A program made the translations under genes and the position numbers. The notes below the pieces were generated by a model. That model was not told where the DNA came from and ran no database searches. It saw only the letters and a list, made by a program, of their open reading frames with translations. This document shows positions 54,079-62,479 of a DNA stretch of 64,000 nucleotides, piece after piece. The number at the start of each line of letters is the position of its first letter. Position 1 is the first letter of the stretch. This DNA comes from Fulvia fulva. Lineage: Eukaryota; Ascomycota; Dothideomycetes; Mycosphaerellales; Mycosphaerellaceae. The stretch is taken from assembly GCF_020509005.1 (NCBI RefSeq), contig NC_063013.1, positions 310,001 through 374,000 of the forward strand. The letters are read 5' to 3'.

Positions 54079-54636
54079 ATGGGCTCAGAACTCGGCGCAC
54101 CCGGCAAAGAGCCACCAGCTTACGGCGAAGTATCAAGAGGAGCTCTTGCTCGGCTACCAGGAAGTGGAGCTCAAATTGGCCCTATCGCATCAGCCCTTCT
54201 CACCATGCGCTTATCTTCCGACGATCCAAAAGTCGCCTCAGCCAAGCTCACCACCTTCGTCCACATCAACAACACCACCCCCTTCGAAACCCTCCAACGC
54301 CAAGTCCGCCAACGTTACCTCGAAAGCACCTGGAACTCGACCCGCCACTCTTTCACATGGGAGTTATGGTTCATGTACAGCAATGAAACAAGCACGTTCG
54401 TAGACGAAGAGTCATGGCCGACTGCCCAGCTTGAGCTTCTGGCACATTCGTATCAAGCGGATCAAGGGGCCGGGCTGCTGGTGGCGACTTATACTAAGAC
54501 AAAGTGGAATCCTCGGGGCGCGCCGAGGAATACGGAGCGTTTGAGGGTGTTGATCGAGAGTTTTGGGAAGAGTGAAGGGAGGTTGGGTAGGGGAGGACGA
54601 CATGTGCCACCGCCGATCTTGGGGTGTTGTGATTAA
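54079..54636 (+). CDS. Hypothetical 185-residue protein
   Basis: Frame of 185 residues from MGSELGAPGK. An earlier ATG at 53954 and a non-ATG start at 53947 are in frame but read chance-like sequence. The core TFVHINNTTPFETLQRQVRQ, then HSFTWELWFMYSN and LLVATYTKTKW, suggests a small mixed alpha/beta fold. The spacing of the WELWFM and LLVATYTK blocks loosely recalls the C-terminal signature of family D (IQLWVMP, LYVEAHLVP), so it might be a distant, shorter relative. The tail is Gly/Arg rich. No signal peptide or membrane segment. Function unknown. Confidence 0.6.
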   Translation: MGSELGAPGKEPPAYGEVSRGALARLPGSGAQIGPIASALLTMRLSSDDPKVASAKLTTFVHINNTTPFETLQRQVRQRYLESTWNSTRHSFTWELWFMYSNETSTFVDEESWPTAQLELLAHSYQADQGAGLLVATYTKTKWNPRGAPRNTERLRVLIESFGKSEGRLGRGGRHVPPPILGCCD

Positions 54637-54894
54637 TGATGGATCATGTTCTGAAAGGACTGGTACGTACGTCTGGCCTTGCTGTTTAAGCAGTTTCCGT
54701 CAGACATGCAAGACGACGAGCAGCGTGATGATTTCACCTAGTCCAGCAGTGCACTACCTCTACAATTTTACAGCAACCATGGTATGTCAACGGGCGCTGT
54801 GCGCTCTTCGCGGCACACTGTTCCTTGGTATTAGGCCGCGCGTCGTCCAGCTCCTGCTTCTCATCTACATCATCTCCACCGTCTCCACAAAATC

Positions 54895-56172
54895 TCATGT
54901 ACTCCCAGAAGGGTCGCCTCCGTCTGCCACAGAAGTATCGACAACGGCACCGCCGCTACTTGCTGGCGTCGGTACAAAATGTGCCTCCACGTACAGTCTG
55001 TATGCACCATTCTTCGCCAAGGCAGGGTTGATGTACTCGTTCCAGTCCTGCGCATCATCACACAGAAACAGCTTACGAGCCACGCGAGACATCTGTGGCA
55101 TGACCCAGATCTTGATGGTCCACCTTTTCACTGCTTCAGGTGTCAGAATTTTGACCATACTGTCGTTTGCATCTGCGGGTGGGTATGAGGTAGCATTCGC
55201 ATTCATCGTGTTCAGGATAGCTCCTCTGACTCTATCAGTCGTGCCAGCCTTCAGCTTTCCCGTTCCGATGAAAATGTTGCGAGGAAGGAAGATGTTGCCG
55301 AATCCAAGAGTGTGGAGATGATTGACGACACGAACAGCCAAGTGGACTTTGCGAGCTCGCGGCTCTCGAGGAATGTTGATGTTGCGAACGAAGCTGTTGT
55401 ATGTCATCATTGGCTGCCCCATACTGTTCGTTTCACCCTTATGGGCCACGTTGCCGATCAAAGAGAACTCCTCGAACGGTTCGCTTGGAATGTTATCGTT
55501 TACCCCTGTGTGGGGCCCTGCGTCCTCCATGTCCATGGTCATGACATGATTGGCTGTTGGGTTTACTCTGGTATCCCACAGTGCTGCCTCATCTATGCCT
55601 CCACTACGGTTATAAGGGTGGGGCACAAGGGCGTTACTCAGCCATGAGTATCTGATCAGCAGCACAAACAATTTTGGCCTCTTGCCGAACGTATCGTCGA
55701 ATAGCTGCGGGCCATCAATCTGTGGTTGCAATTGCATGCGTCGATACTGCAGCACTAGGTGTAGGATGGGACAGGAGCCATGGGCATGAGCTTGGTCAAG
55801 CTCATCGGAATAGAACAGATCTCTGACTGTCTGGAACCGACATGGTCCGTATCTGTCCTCGTGGACGAACGCATTTCTGATCGGCTCTCCCTTGAAGTTC
55901 AAGCAAGCTTGCATGTAGAAGCCTTTTCTATCCAAGCCTTTTCCATCCTGACCCATAGCAAGACCCTTCAGCTCATCAAATTTCAAATCCTCCGTCCAGT
56001 GTTGAAAGAAAGACTCCGGAATGAGGAGGAGTTGTTCAATAGGATAATGGAGAGGAATTGGCTGATCAGGGTTCTGCACCTCCTGTAGAGTGTTGTTGCC
56101 TATGTCTTCCGTATCTATCTTCAAGATGGTATCGGACTGCGTGTCAGCGACTCGTGCTGTCCGTCCTGACAT
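54895..56172 (-). CDS. Hypothetical protein, family D copy 3
   Basis: Intact single-exon frame of 425 residues from the ATG at 56172. Blocks shared with family D copies 1 and 2: KGFYMQACLNF, FVHEDRYGPCRFQ, VRDLFYSDEL, HKGETNSMGQPMMTYNSF, VHLAVRVVNHLHTLGFGNI, WTIKIWVMPQM and LYVEAHFVP. An N-terminal extension of about 75 residues and a Gly/Ser/Asp-rich C-terminal tail of about 30 residues are specific to this copy. No signal peptide, membrane segment or catalytic motif is recognised. Conservation of isolated blocks over the whole length shows a single multi-part domain of about 350 residues whose function is not known to me. Confidence 0.72.
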   Translation of the reverse strand: MSGRTARVADTQSDTILKIDTEDIGNNTLQEVQNPDQPIPLHYPIEQLLLIPESFFQHWTEDLKFDELKGLAMGQDGKGLDRKGFYMQACLNFKGEPIRNAFVHEDRYGPCRFQTVRDLFYSDELDQAHAHGSCPILHLVLQYRRMQLQPQIDGPQLFDDTFGKRPKLFVLLIRYSWLSNALVPHPYNRSGGIDEAALWDTRVNPTANHVMTMDMEDAGPHTGVNDNIPSEPFEEFSLIGNVAHKGETNSMGQPMMTYNSFVRNINIPREPRARKVHLAVRVVNHLHTLGFGNIFLPRNIFIGTGKLKAGTTDRVRGAILNTMNANATSYPPADANDSMVKILTPEAVKRWTIKIWVMPQMSRVARKLFLCDDAQDWNEYINPALAKNGAYRLYVEAHFVPTPASSGGAVVDTSVADGGDPSGST

Positions 56173-56391
56173 CTTCGGTGATTGTGATTGTTTGTTGGAA
56201 GCGTAGATGGTGCTCTGGGGTCACGTATAGACGACCTCCTGACTAGCAAACCGATTGAGACATCTATTGCTTGCTGGGCAATGTAGATGGTTTCGTGGTG
56301 TGATAGAGGTCTCTACCTTGCTCTTTGGTTTGCTAACCAGTAAGCTCGCTGCGGTCGTCTCATGGCTCTTGGCGCCCAGCCTCTCGCGGTC

Positions 56392-56834
56392 ATGAGTCTA
56401 GAGTTCCTCGATGCTCCTATCCCAATCACCCCACAAGTGGCCGTAGAAGTATGGTGCGACTTCGGCGCTGAGAGTGATGGAGAGTCTGAAGCGAAGGACA
56501 GCACACATACTGCGTAAGTCGATCTCGAGAATTTGGAGTGGTCCAGCACGAAAGGTTCGTTGGGGGCGTGTGAAAACTGGCTCACACACTTCGTCGCAGT
56601 GCTCAGACTTACGAGACAATTATTTCAGATCGAGCGGGGCACCGACGTGCCAACGAGGGATCGGGTTGAGAGGTCTATGTGTGGCCCGCTGGACGATCTT
56701 CGCAGGGCCTTGGGAATGCTGACTGTGCTTAAGCGTACGGACTGGATGCGAGAAAACAGGCAGGGTACCGTTTTTCTTTTGATTATCTTGGCTATCTGAT
56801 CCGAAGGACAGGAACAGAGCTTGGTGATGCTTGG
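56392..56834 (+). pseudogene. Decayed gene, direct-repeat copy 1
   Basis: Diverged direct duplicate of 58226-58667. One frame runs from ATG 56392 (MSLEFLDAPIPITPQ) to 56799, broken only by TAA at 56515-56517. That TAA overlaps a GTAAGT word conserved in both copies, which could instead be a splice donor (with an acceptor CAG near 56600, also conserved), but the spliced frame does not match the downstream reading frame (DVPTRDRVERSMCGPLDD). Between the copies, matching words include GTAAGTCGATCTCGA, GCAGTGCTCAGAC and CTTGGCTA.CTGATCC. The protein is of unknown family. Most likely a pseudogene pair. Confidence 0.5.
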
Positions 56835-56882
56835 AATATTACAAGCCCGACACGTATCCTTCATGACTTTCCATCCGGATCT

Positions 56883-57772
56883 TTATGGCATGGTCAGCGA
56901 GACCTGGCCCCCATCGCTTGAACGAAGTGTGAGTGTATCCCCTGAACGCATGTCTTGCACCAGAGTCAGAGCGGCTCGCACGACCGACAATCGCGCCTCC
57001 TCCACGTCCTCACCTCCCACAGCTCGAGGAGCGGCTGACTGCCCGGCTCCCGCCACATTGGCACCCGTAATGGCGGGTGGCATGGTAGTATCTGCAGTCG
57101 ATGCGGCGGGAGCGAGGTTTGGTGCAGCTCTCAGTTCCTGAGCCGGCCGCTCTCCTGGCTGTCCATATCCTGGTGGTGTGCCGCCCATAGCTCTGAAAAG
57201 GTTCTTGCGCTTCGCTGACTGCTTCCTTCCACCGCCAGGCGCTCCACGACGCGCACGAGGAGCTGCGGGAGCCACAACCTGGGCGTCCCACTTGGAGAGC
57301 TGTCGACCGCCTAGCTTCTTCGCCCAGTATCCTTTGACGGGATGATCTTGCAAGTCCTCCAAGACTTACAGGAAGAGACTGTAGAGGGTCGTGATGGAGT
57401 AGAGATCGTCTCCGCTTGTGCTTCCCGGGACTCGAACTTTCGACAGAATACGTCGAGTCTTGACCGCCCACCTCTTCAGCTGCTGCTCCTCCATTGTGCC
57501 TTCATCGACGTCTGGATCTTCGCCCATCTTCTTGATTAGGATGGCAGCTTGCGGGATTACGACCGCGCCAAGCGCGGCGGCTGGGAGTCAGGACGCTACC
57601 GAGATTTGCGTAGCGGAGATTGTTTTGCCATTCCTCGTTCTTGAGCTGAGTCAAAACGCCGATCACGACCTTCTCTTGCAGGAGAGCTTCGACGTCATCT
57701 GCGGGCACAGTGTTTGCGAAGTCCCGCAAGTATATGTCGAGACCTGGAATGTCATCTGACAGCTTCTGTATC
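56883..57772 (-). pseudogene. Broken hypothetical gene with TAA and frameshift
   Basis: Minus-strand pieces reading as one protein: from a CAG acceptor at about 57773, IQKLSDDIPGLDIYLRD, then VEALLQEKVVIGVLTQLKNEE and LRYANLG. Near 57575-57600 the frame must shift by one to continue as AALGAVVIPQAAILIKKMG and on to LYSLFL. There a TAA (57366-57368) interrupts, and the same frame goes on with VLEDLQDHPVKGYWAKKLGG and a basic Ala/Gly/Arg-rich region to the stop at 56883. The TAA lies inside GTAAGT, so it may be a splice donor, but no acceptor restoring a sensible frame is visible. The 5' end was not found. Family not recognised. Confidence 0.45.
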
Positions 57773-58225
57773 CTGGGTACAGTCAGCAAGCCTGTCAAAA
57801 CAGTGCATGTAGATGGAGTTTGTACTGTCGTGCGGACGGCATTTTGGTCTACCGAGTGGGCGGGCAATGAGATGTGCGTCGACGGTGAGCGAAGACTGCG
57901 ATGCTGGCGGCAGTCTTTGCTGGTCTTTTCGATCAAAGTGCGAAAATGTTTGTGGCCCGGAAGGCAGGAGTCATCGCCATCACCCGCGAGATGCCCCACC
58001 AAGACCTTGCAGTTCACGAGGGCAAAATGCACCTAGGAGCATCTCTGGATACGGAACTGTTGGTACTTACAGCGGCACGCAATGCTGCGCTACAAACGTG
58101 CAGTTGAACGATGTGGAAGCAATATTTGCTTCCAACCCCTAGTTCCCAGCGTTCACATGTGAACCCGTCCCGCCTCAACAGACAGTGAACACGTATCCAA
58201 GACACAGTGCCCGAACAAAGCAGCC
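57773..58225. other. Spacer within the decayed region
   Basis: No gene seen on either strand; it may contain the missing 5' exon of the minus-strand gene to the left. Confidence 0.4.
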
Positions 58226-58667
58226 ATGAGAGCCCTCAAACTTCTAACGTACATGACGCTACCAGCCCCAGTCATCCTACAGATGGTCGTGCGAGCATGA
58301 TTCCATGTTGGCGTTAAGGGCGTTGGACTATGTCCGGCGAATGGATAGCACACAAAATATGTAAGTCGATCTCGACAAGTTTGATGTCTAGGACGACCAC
58401 CGGCTTGGGGACCGCTAGTAGGTGACAATGCCGCATAGTCGCTGAGATGTTTCGTTGCAGTGCTCAGACGAGCGAGACAGAGATGTGCCAATGAGGGACC
58501 AGATCGGAAGAGCGATGTGTGGCCTGGTTGACGACCGTAATAGGGCTTTAGAGAGACTGTATTGTGCTTAGAGGCATGTACTGGAGTTGAGGATGGCGAG
58601 GAAGGGACATTTCATGTCGGTCTTGGCTACCTGATCCAGGGGGAAATACAGGTCTTTGTGATCATTG
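58226..58667 (+). pseudogene. Decayed gene, direct-repeat copy 2
   Basis: Counterpart of 56392-56834, more degraded. It starts MRALKLLT, then LPAPVILQMVV, and soon meets stops; further pieces (VPMRDQIGRAMCGLVDD) match copy 1 (VPTRDRVERSMCGPLDD). The GTAAGT word at 58361 and a CTGAG...TTGCAG acceptor-like end (near 58460) are better intron signals than in copy 1. The two copies have nearly equal length (443 and 442 bp) and the same orientation, 1.8 kb apart. Confidence 0.45.
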
Positions 58668-59311
58668 GACTCTCACAGACCTGCCAAATCTTCATGTTGA
58701 CCTCAGGCCACGATTGTCTATGCTGATGCCTCTCTCCTCGTCCACTAAGTTGCTGCTGGGATGAAGAGCAGCTCCAGACTAGTCTTGCCTCTCGACGATC
58801 AGTATCATAGTCTACACTCAGCTGACTTACCACAAGTACTGTCCTTTGGTCTGACAGTGGCGTGCGTATGAACCTCAATCGACTAGGCTTCTCGCATAAG
58901 TGCGACAAGCCTTCTAATCTGCCCGGAGCATTAGCAATCTCAAGCACTTGCCTATGTGTAACAACAAAGAAAGGGGCGAGACAGAACCGTCTCTCCCGAA
59001 GACAAGAGGCAGGGGCAACGCTTTCCTCCCAGCTAGTCAGGCTGTGGGGTTGAGCGGTCATGGATGTAGAGCGTGCAGATCACACGTCGACATGATGGGC
59101 ATCGGGCAAGCACGAAAGGGGGTGGCAGTCTCATGAGGGACGTCGCGCGCAGGAGCGACCCCTCAGCTGCGAAGTCGAGCAGGAGGTTGTCCAGGCGATC
59201 GATGAAGCCTTGCAAGTCCTGCGTCGCAGTCTTGATCATGCAGACAGTGTGCGCGTGGCAGGCTCCTGACACGGACCCGGTTAGCTCGAGGCTCCAGAGC
59301 TCGTGTCGGAT
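58668..59311. other. Spacer, 644 bp
   Basis: No supported gene. Confidence 0.45.
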
Positions 59312-60712
59312 CTATCGAGCCTGACGACGCTGTCGTCTGGGCGGAGCGGGTATTTTGTGAGGAGGTAGCTGCTCGGCAGTCACAGGCTGCTTCGTGCGGC
59401 GTGCGCTTCTTGTCGCTCGCATGTATGCAGATCGAGAGACTGGAATAATCTCAGGTGCTTGAGATGGAACATCTGCTTCGACAACGTATCGCTCGTTTGG
59501 GCGAGACGTGGAACGTGTACAAGCTGTCACGATGGTCGTGGCTCCCGGAGCGGCAAGCTTGTAGCTTGTGCCAAACGACCGCAAGTCGGTCCTACCCAAG
59601 ATGAGATGTACGGCCAGCTGCGGACTGACGAATGCTCGGACGAAGAGTGAGATACCAGCTACCATGATATTGAGTAGCACGGTAGCTTCGAGTCTGAGAT
59701 GTCGTCCGTCTACCGTTTGCAAGGACTCGGGCTCTGCAGCGGGCTCTACTTCGTACCCAAGCTGATCGACGATGTGCTGACTGACGATGCTGAAGTCGTA
59801 GCTGCTACTCAGGACTGCTTGAGTGACTTTGTAGTTGTGGTAGCCATTGTCCTTTGTGATGTACACTTTTGTGCGAAATCGTAGGCCTGTCAAGGGTGGC
59901 TCTCGGAGAGCAAGGACAGCGGAGCGATTACCGTGGACACTGTATGGTATCCTTGTAGAAGCAGGTTGTACTCTTGATGCCTCGAGGGCATCCTTCAAGA
60001 GACTGCTCGTTCCCTGCTGTGATCTCTCTAGAGCGGCTGTACATGCAGCCTCGAAGTCGGCATCGGATTCCTCGAGTAGCTCGAAGCTGCTGTCGCTCAA
60101 TGGTAGCTCCACTGGGTGTGTCGCGGAGGCAAGGCGAGCCTCCCTGTGAGGGTCCGTGTGTACGAGTATGCTAAGTGGCGTGGTGCTGTTGCGGACGTCC
60201 ATCTTGAGAGCCAGCATGCTATCAGTGCCGATCGTGAGGTTGACCCAGTCAGGGGGATTTCCGTCGACGTAAGCTTCAACGGGTCGTCGAACGCCGGCAA
60301 CCCAGAGCCCGAGTATTGCTATGTGCGTGTGCCAGACGCAATGGTTGCCGAAGGTGTAAGATGGAACTGGTTCTGAAAGTAGCTCGATGTCTACGCCTAG
60401 CTCCTCCGCAAGTGGACGAGCGATGATGTCGACATCACACCCAGTGTCGTACTCGACACGATTCAGCTGGTATTTTATTGGGTCCGACCAGGACGGTCCC
60501 GTAGGCCGCCACCATGGTCGAGAAAGTGTGGTGTTTTGTGGTTGTTGGAAACACAGGGCCTGTGTTATGGCGTACAGATCGTTTGAAGTCCAGCAGGTGT
60601 CCGCTAGAATGATGGGGGATAGAAGCTCGGCCGGTTGGATGCTGGACGTTGCACTTGGGCAAGTCGCAAGTGGGAATGGCGGACGGTGTGCAGAGATGTT
60701 CGCTGCCGTGGC
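59312..60712 (-). CDS. Tandem retropepsin-like protein, start codon not found
   Basis: Open frame of 466 codons on the minus strand, from just after TGA 60713-60715 to the stop at 59312. The first in-frame ATG is at 60217, which would cut off the first domain. That domain (about 60240-60480) reads VEYDTGCDVDIIARPLAEEL, with a DTG catalytic motif, and ends ...LTIGTDSMLAL, the usual order of a retropepsin half-barrel. A second similar region (about 59560-59830) has SSS where DTG is expected (AVLSSSYDFSIVSQHIVDQL), then LRLEATVLLNI and LILGRTDLRSFG; it is probably inactive. The C-terminus is Arg/Pro rich. Such proteins occur as retrotransposon polyprotein parts or as domesticated genes; no reverse transcriptase or integrase is near. 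A 5' exon or start loss is needed. Confidence 0.5.
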   Translation of the reverse strand, partial: ATAANISAHRPPFPLATCPSATSSIQPAELLSPIILADTCWTSNDLYAITQALCFQQPQNTTLSRPWWRPTGPSWSDPIKYQLNRVEYDTGCDVDIIARPLAEELGVDIELLSEPVPSYTFGNHCVWHTHIAILGLWVAGVRRPVEAYVDGNPPDWVNLTIGTDSMLALKMDVRNSTTPLSILVHTDPHREARLASATHPVELPLSDSSFELLEESDADFEAACTAALERSQQGTSSLLKDALEASRVQPASTRIPYSVHGNRSAVLALREPPLTGLRFRTKVYITKDNGYHNYKVTQAVLSSSYDFSIVSQHIVDQLGYEVEPAAEPESLQTVDGRHLRLEATVLLNIMVAGISLFVRAFVSPQLAVHLILGRTDLRSFGTSYKLAAPGATTIVTACTRSTSRPNERYVVEADVPSQAPEIIPVSRSAYMRATRSARRTKQPVTAEQLPPHKIPAPPRRQRRQAR

Positions 60713-61035
60713 TCAAGTTGCTTTCACAAATATTCGGCTGTCGCCGGCATCCGTGTCAATCTGCGGCAACGCAACGCACCGTGCTCGTTCGCAACGTCAA
60801 GTTCTTCAGACTCTGCGAGTGTCGTTCGGTGGCCGCAGGCCGTTCCTCAGCTAGTGCTGTTGCCACCGCCACAAGAGATATGTTAGACAGCCCAAGCAGT
60901 AGATTAGAGCGCCTGGTCTTTGGAGAAAACCGTGTCTATGAAGTTGTGAGCATCCAGTACCGTAACTCATCAGTTTCATACTTTTGGCTAATGCTCGCTC
61001 GAACGCTGGAAAACAAATCGTAGTCGACTCCCGAT
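60713..61035. other. Spacer or unresolved 5' exon region of the retropepsin-like gene
   Basis: Minus-strand frame near 60740-60900 (SLVAVATALAEERPAATERH) looks protein-like and could be an upstream exon, but it has no ATG and no clean splice sites. Confidence 0.35.
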
Positions 61036-62040
61036 CTAATCCTCGTGCGTGACAGTCGTATCGAGCACTTCCGCCCGTACCTTGCCTTTCGTATGCGTGC
61101 TGATGAACTCACTAAGCGTCTTGAAGCTTCCCGGCTCGACAAACCCAACACACTCCCACTCCTCACCCACCACGTCCTGATTCTCCACCTGCTCGACAAA
61201 ACTCAAGATCTTGTCCTTGACAGTGCCCGTGCTTGCCTCTTCTCCTTCAGCCTTCGGCGCAGACTTGACACTCTGCTTCAATATACTCGTGGGACTCGTA
61301 ATCCTCAACCTCATCCTCGCCCTCGCCACGGGTATAGGCTGATGCGCAATCAGTGCTTTGATTGCATCCAGTGCCTGGGACTTCGCATTCTTATTCGTCG
61401 TCACGCCCGTCCACTTGGGCTTCACCGCCAGCTTCTCCAGATTCTCTTCCAGCCCAGTGCTTCCCTCACCATTTGTCTTCGCCGGTGTACTGGTCCCTGA
61501 CTCATTCGTCCTCGCCGAACTCTGCTCTCTGCTTTTACTCCTGTCGCTCCCCTCGGCAGTCTCCTTCGATCCTTTCCCGGCACCTCGTCCCGCGTGTCCA
61601 CCCTGACTACTCAGCTGATCCAACGCCTTCTCAATTATCCCCGGCGTGTACACTCTCTTGCTCTTCGGATCCACAAGTCTTCCTGTCACAATCTCAATCA
61701 CCTCCCGGTGCACCCGTTCCAACTCCTGGCTCCGCTCCTTCTCGCCTACTTGAATCTCCCCCTTCTTCAGAATCTCCAACACGATCTCATCGCGCGTCAT
61801 TCCCGGGAATGATTTCTTGAGGTCTTCATTTGGTGCGACTTGGCCCTTCGAGACGTCGAGGAATACGTTGGGGATTTGGAGGACGTTGTCGAGATCGGTC
61901 TCGTTGCCGGCGCGGAAGGAGGTGACGGTATTCTTGTAGCAGGCGATTTCGTAGCGCTTTTTGCCTTTTTTCATGCGCACGAGGGAGACGTTGGTGAGTT
62001 TTATTTGGTTGGAGGGTTGGTTTATCTGGGCGGAGGGCAT
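61036..62040 (-). CDS. SDO1: Ribosome maturation protein SDO1 (SBDS family)
   Basis: Single-exon frame of 334 residues. The N-terminal SBDS (FYSH) domain is clear: QIKLTNVSLVRMKKGKKRYEIACYKN, with RAGNETDLDNVLQ, QIPNVFLDVSKGQ and KSFPGMTRDEIVLEILKKGE. The central helical domain follows (HREVIEIVTGRLVDPKSKR, YTPGIIEKAL), and the C-terminal ferredoxin-like domain ends FISTHTKGKVRAEVLD. SDO1 acts with the GTPase Efl1 to release Tif6 from late pre-60S ribosomal subunits. Family members are about 250 residues; here a Ser/Gly/Lys-rich insertion of roughly 60 residues (about 145-210) sits after the central helices, within the region that joins the domains. It is divergent from carboxypeptidase Y with 439 bp between start codons. 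Confidence 0.93.
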   Translation of the reverse strand: MPSAQINQPSNQIKLTNVSLVRMKKGKKRYEIACYKNTVTSFRAGNETDLDNVLQIPNVFLDVSKGQVAPNEDLKKSFPGMTRDEIVLEILKKGEIQVGEKERSQELERVHREVIEIVTGRLVDPKSKRVYTPGIIEKALDQLSSQGGHAGRGAGKGSKETAEGSDRSKSREQSSARTNESGTSTPAKTNGEGSTGLEENLEKLAVKPKWTGVTTNKNAKSQALDAIKALIAHQPIPVARARMRLRITSPTSILKQSVKSAPKAEGEEASTGTVKDKILSFVEQVENQDVVGEEWECVGFVEPGSFKTLSEFISTHTKGKVRAEVLDTTVTHED

Positions 62041-62479
62041 GATGGCGGTGTTGGAATGGTTGTGGTATGGTCGTGTGTATGGTGTGTAGGGGCGTTGTTA
62101 AAAACATGAAAATAAGATAACTATATCTTCTGCTTTGAAATTGAGGACTCATCGTCAGTCATGCTCGAGCGCTGCCTCCAGATCGGAGTTTCTTTAGCCG
62201 CTCCACCCCCACGTCTGAAACAAGGGTAGCTTCCTTGGGACCTGCATGCGTCACCGATAGCGTTGCACAGCAACCTGCCAACTATGCAAGTCGTCCTTCC
62301 TGCTGCCTCCATCTCTCTTACATCCACCTCACCACTACATTCCCCCTATACCATCAGTGGTGTGTCCATCATTGAAACAGACCATCTCCATCGCAGCGCA
62401 ATCTTGTAGCTGCTGTCTCGCCGCCCCCGCCACCTCCGAAACGAGACTCGTGACCCCCCACGACCAACAAGCCATCATC
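62041..62479. promoter_or_regulatory. Shared divergent promoter region of SDO1 and carboxypeptidase Y
   Basis: 439 bp between two opposite start codons, including an AT-rich tract near 62095-62125 on the SDO1 side and a pyrimidine-rich leader on the carboxypeptidase side. No specific factor site is assigned. Confidence 0.55.

Noticed and set aside
59312..60712. Calling the retropepsin-like frame a complete retrotransposon
   Set aside because: No reverse transcriptase, RNase H, integrase, zinc knuckle or long terminal repeats were recognised in the flanking sequence.
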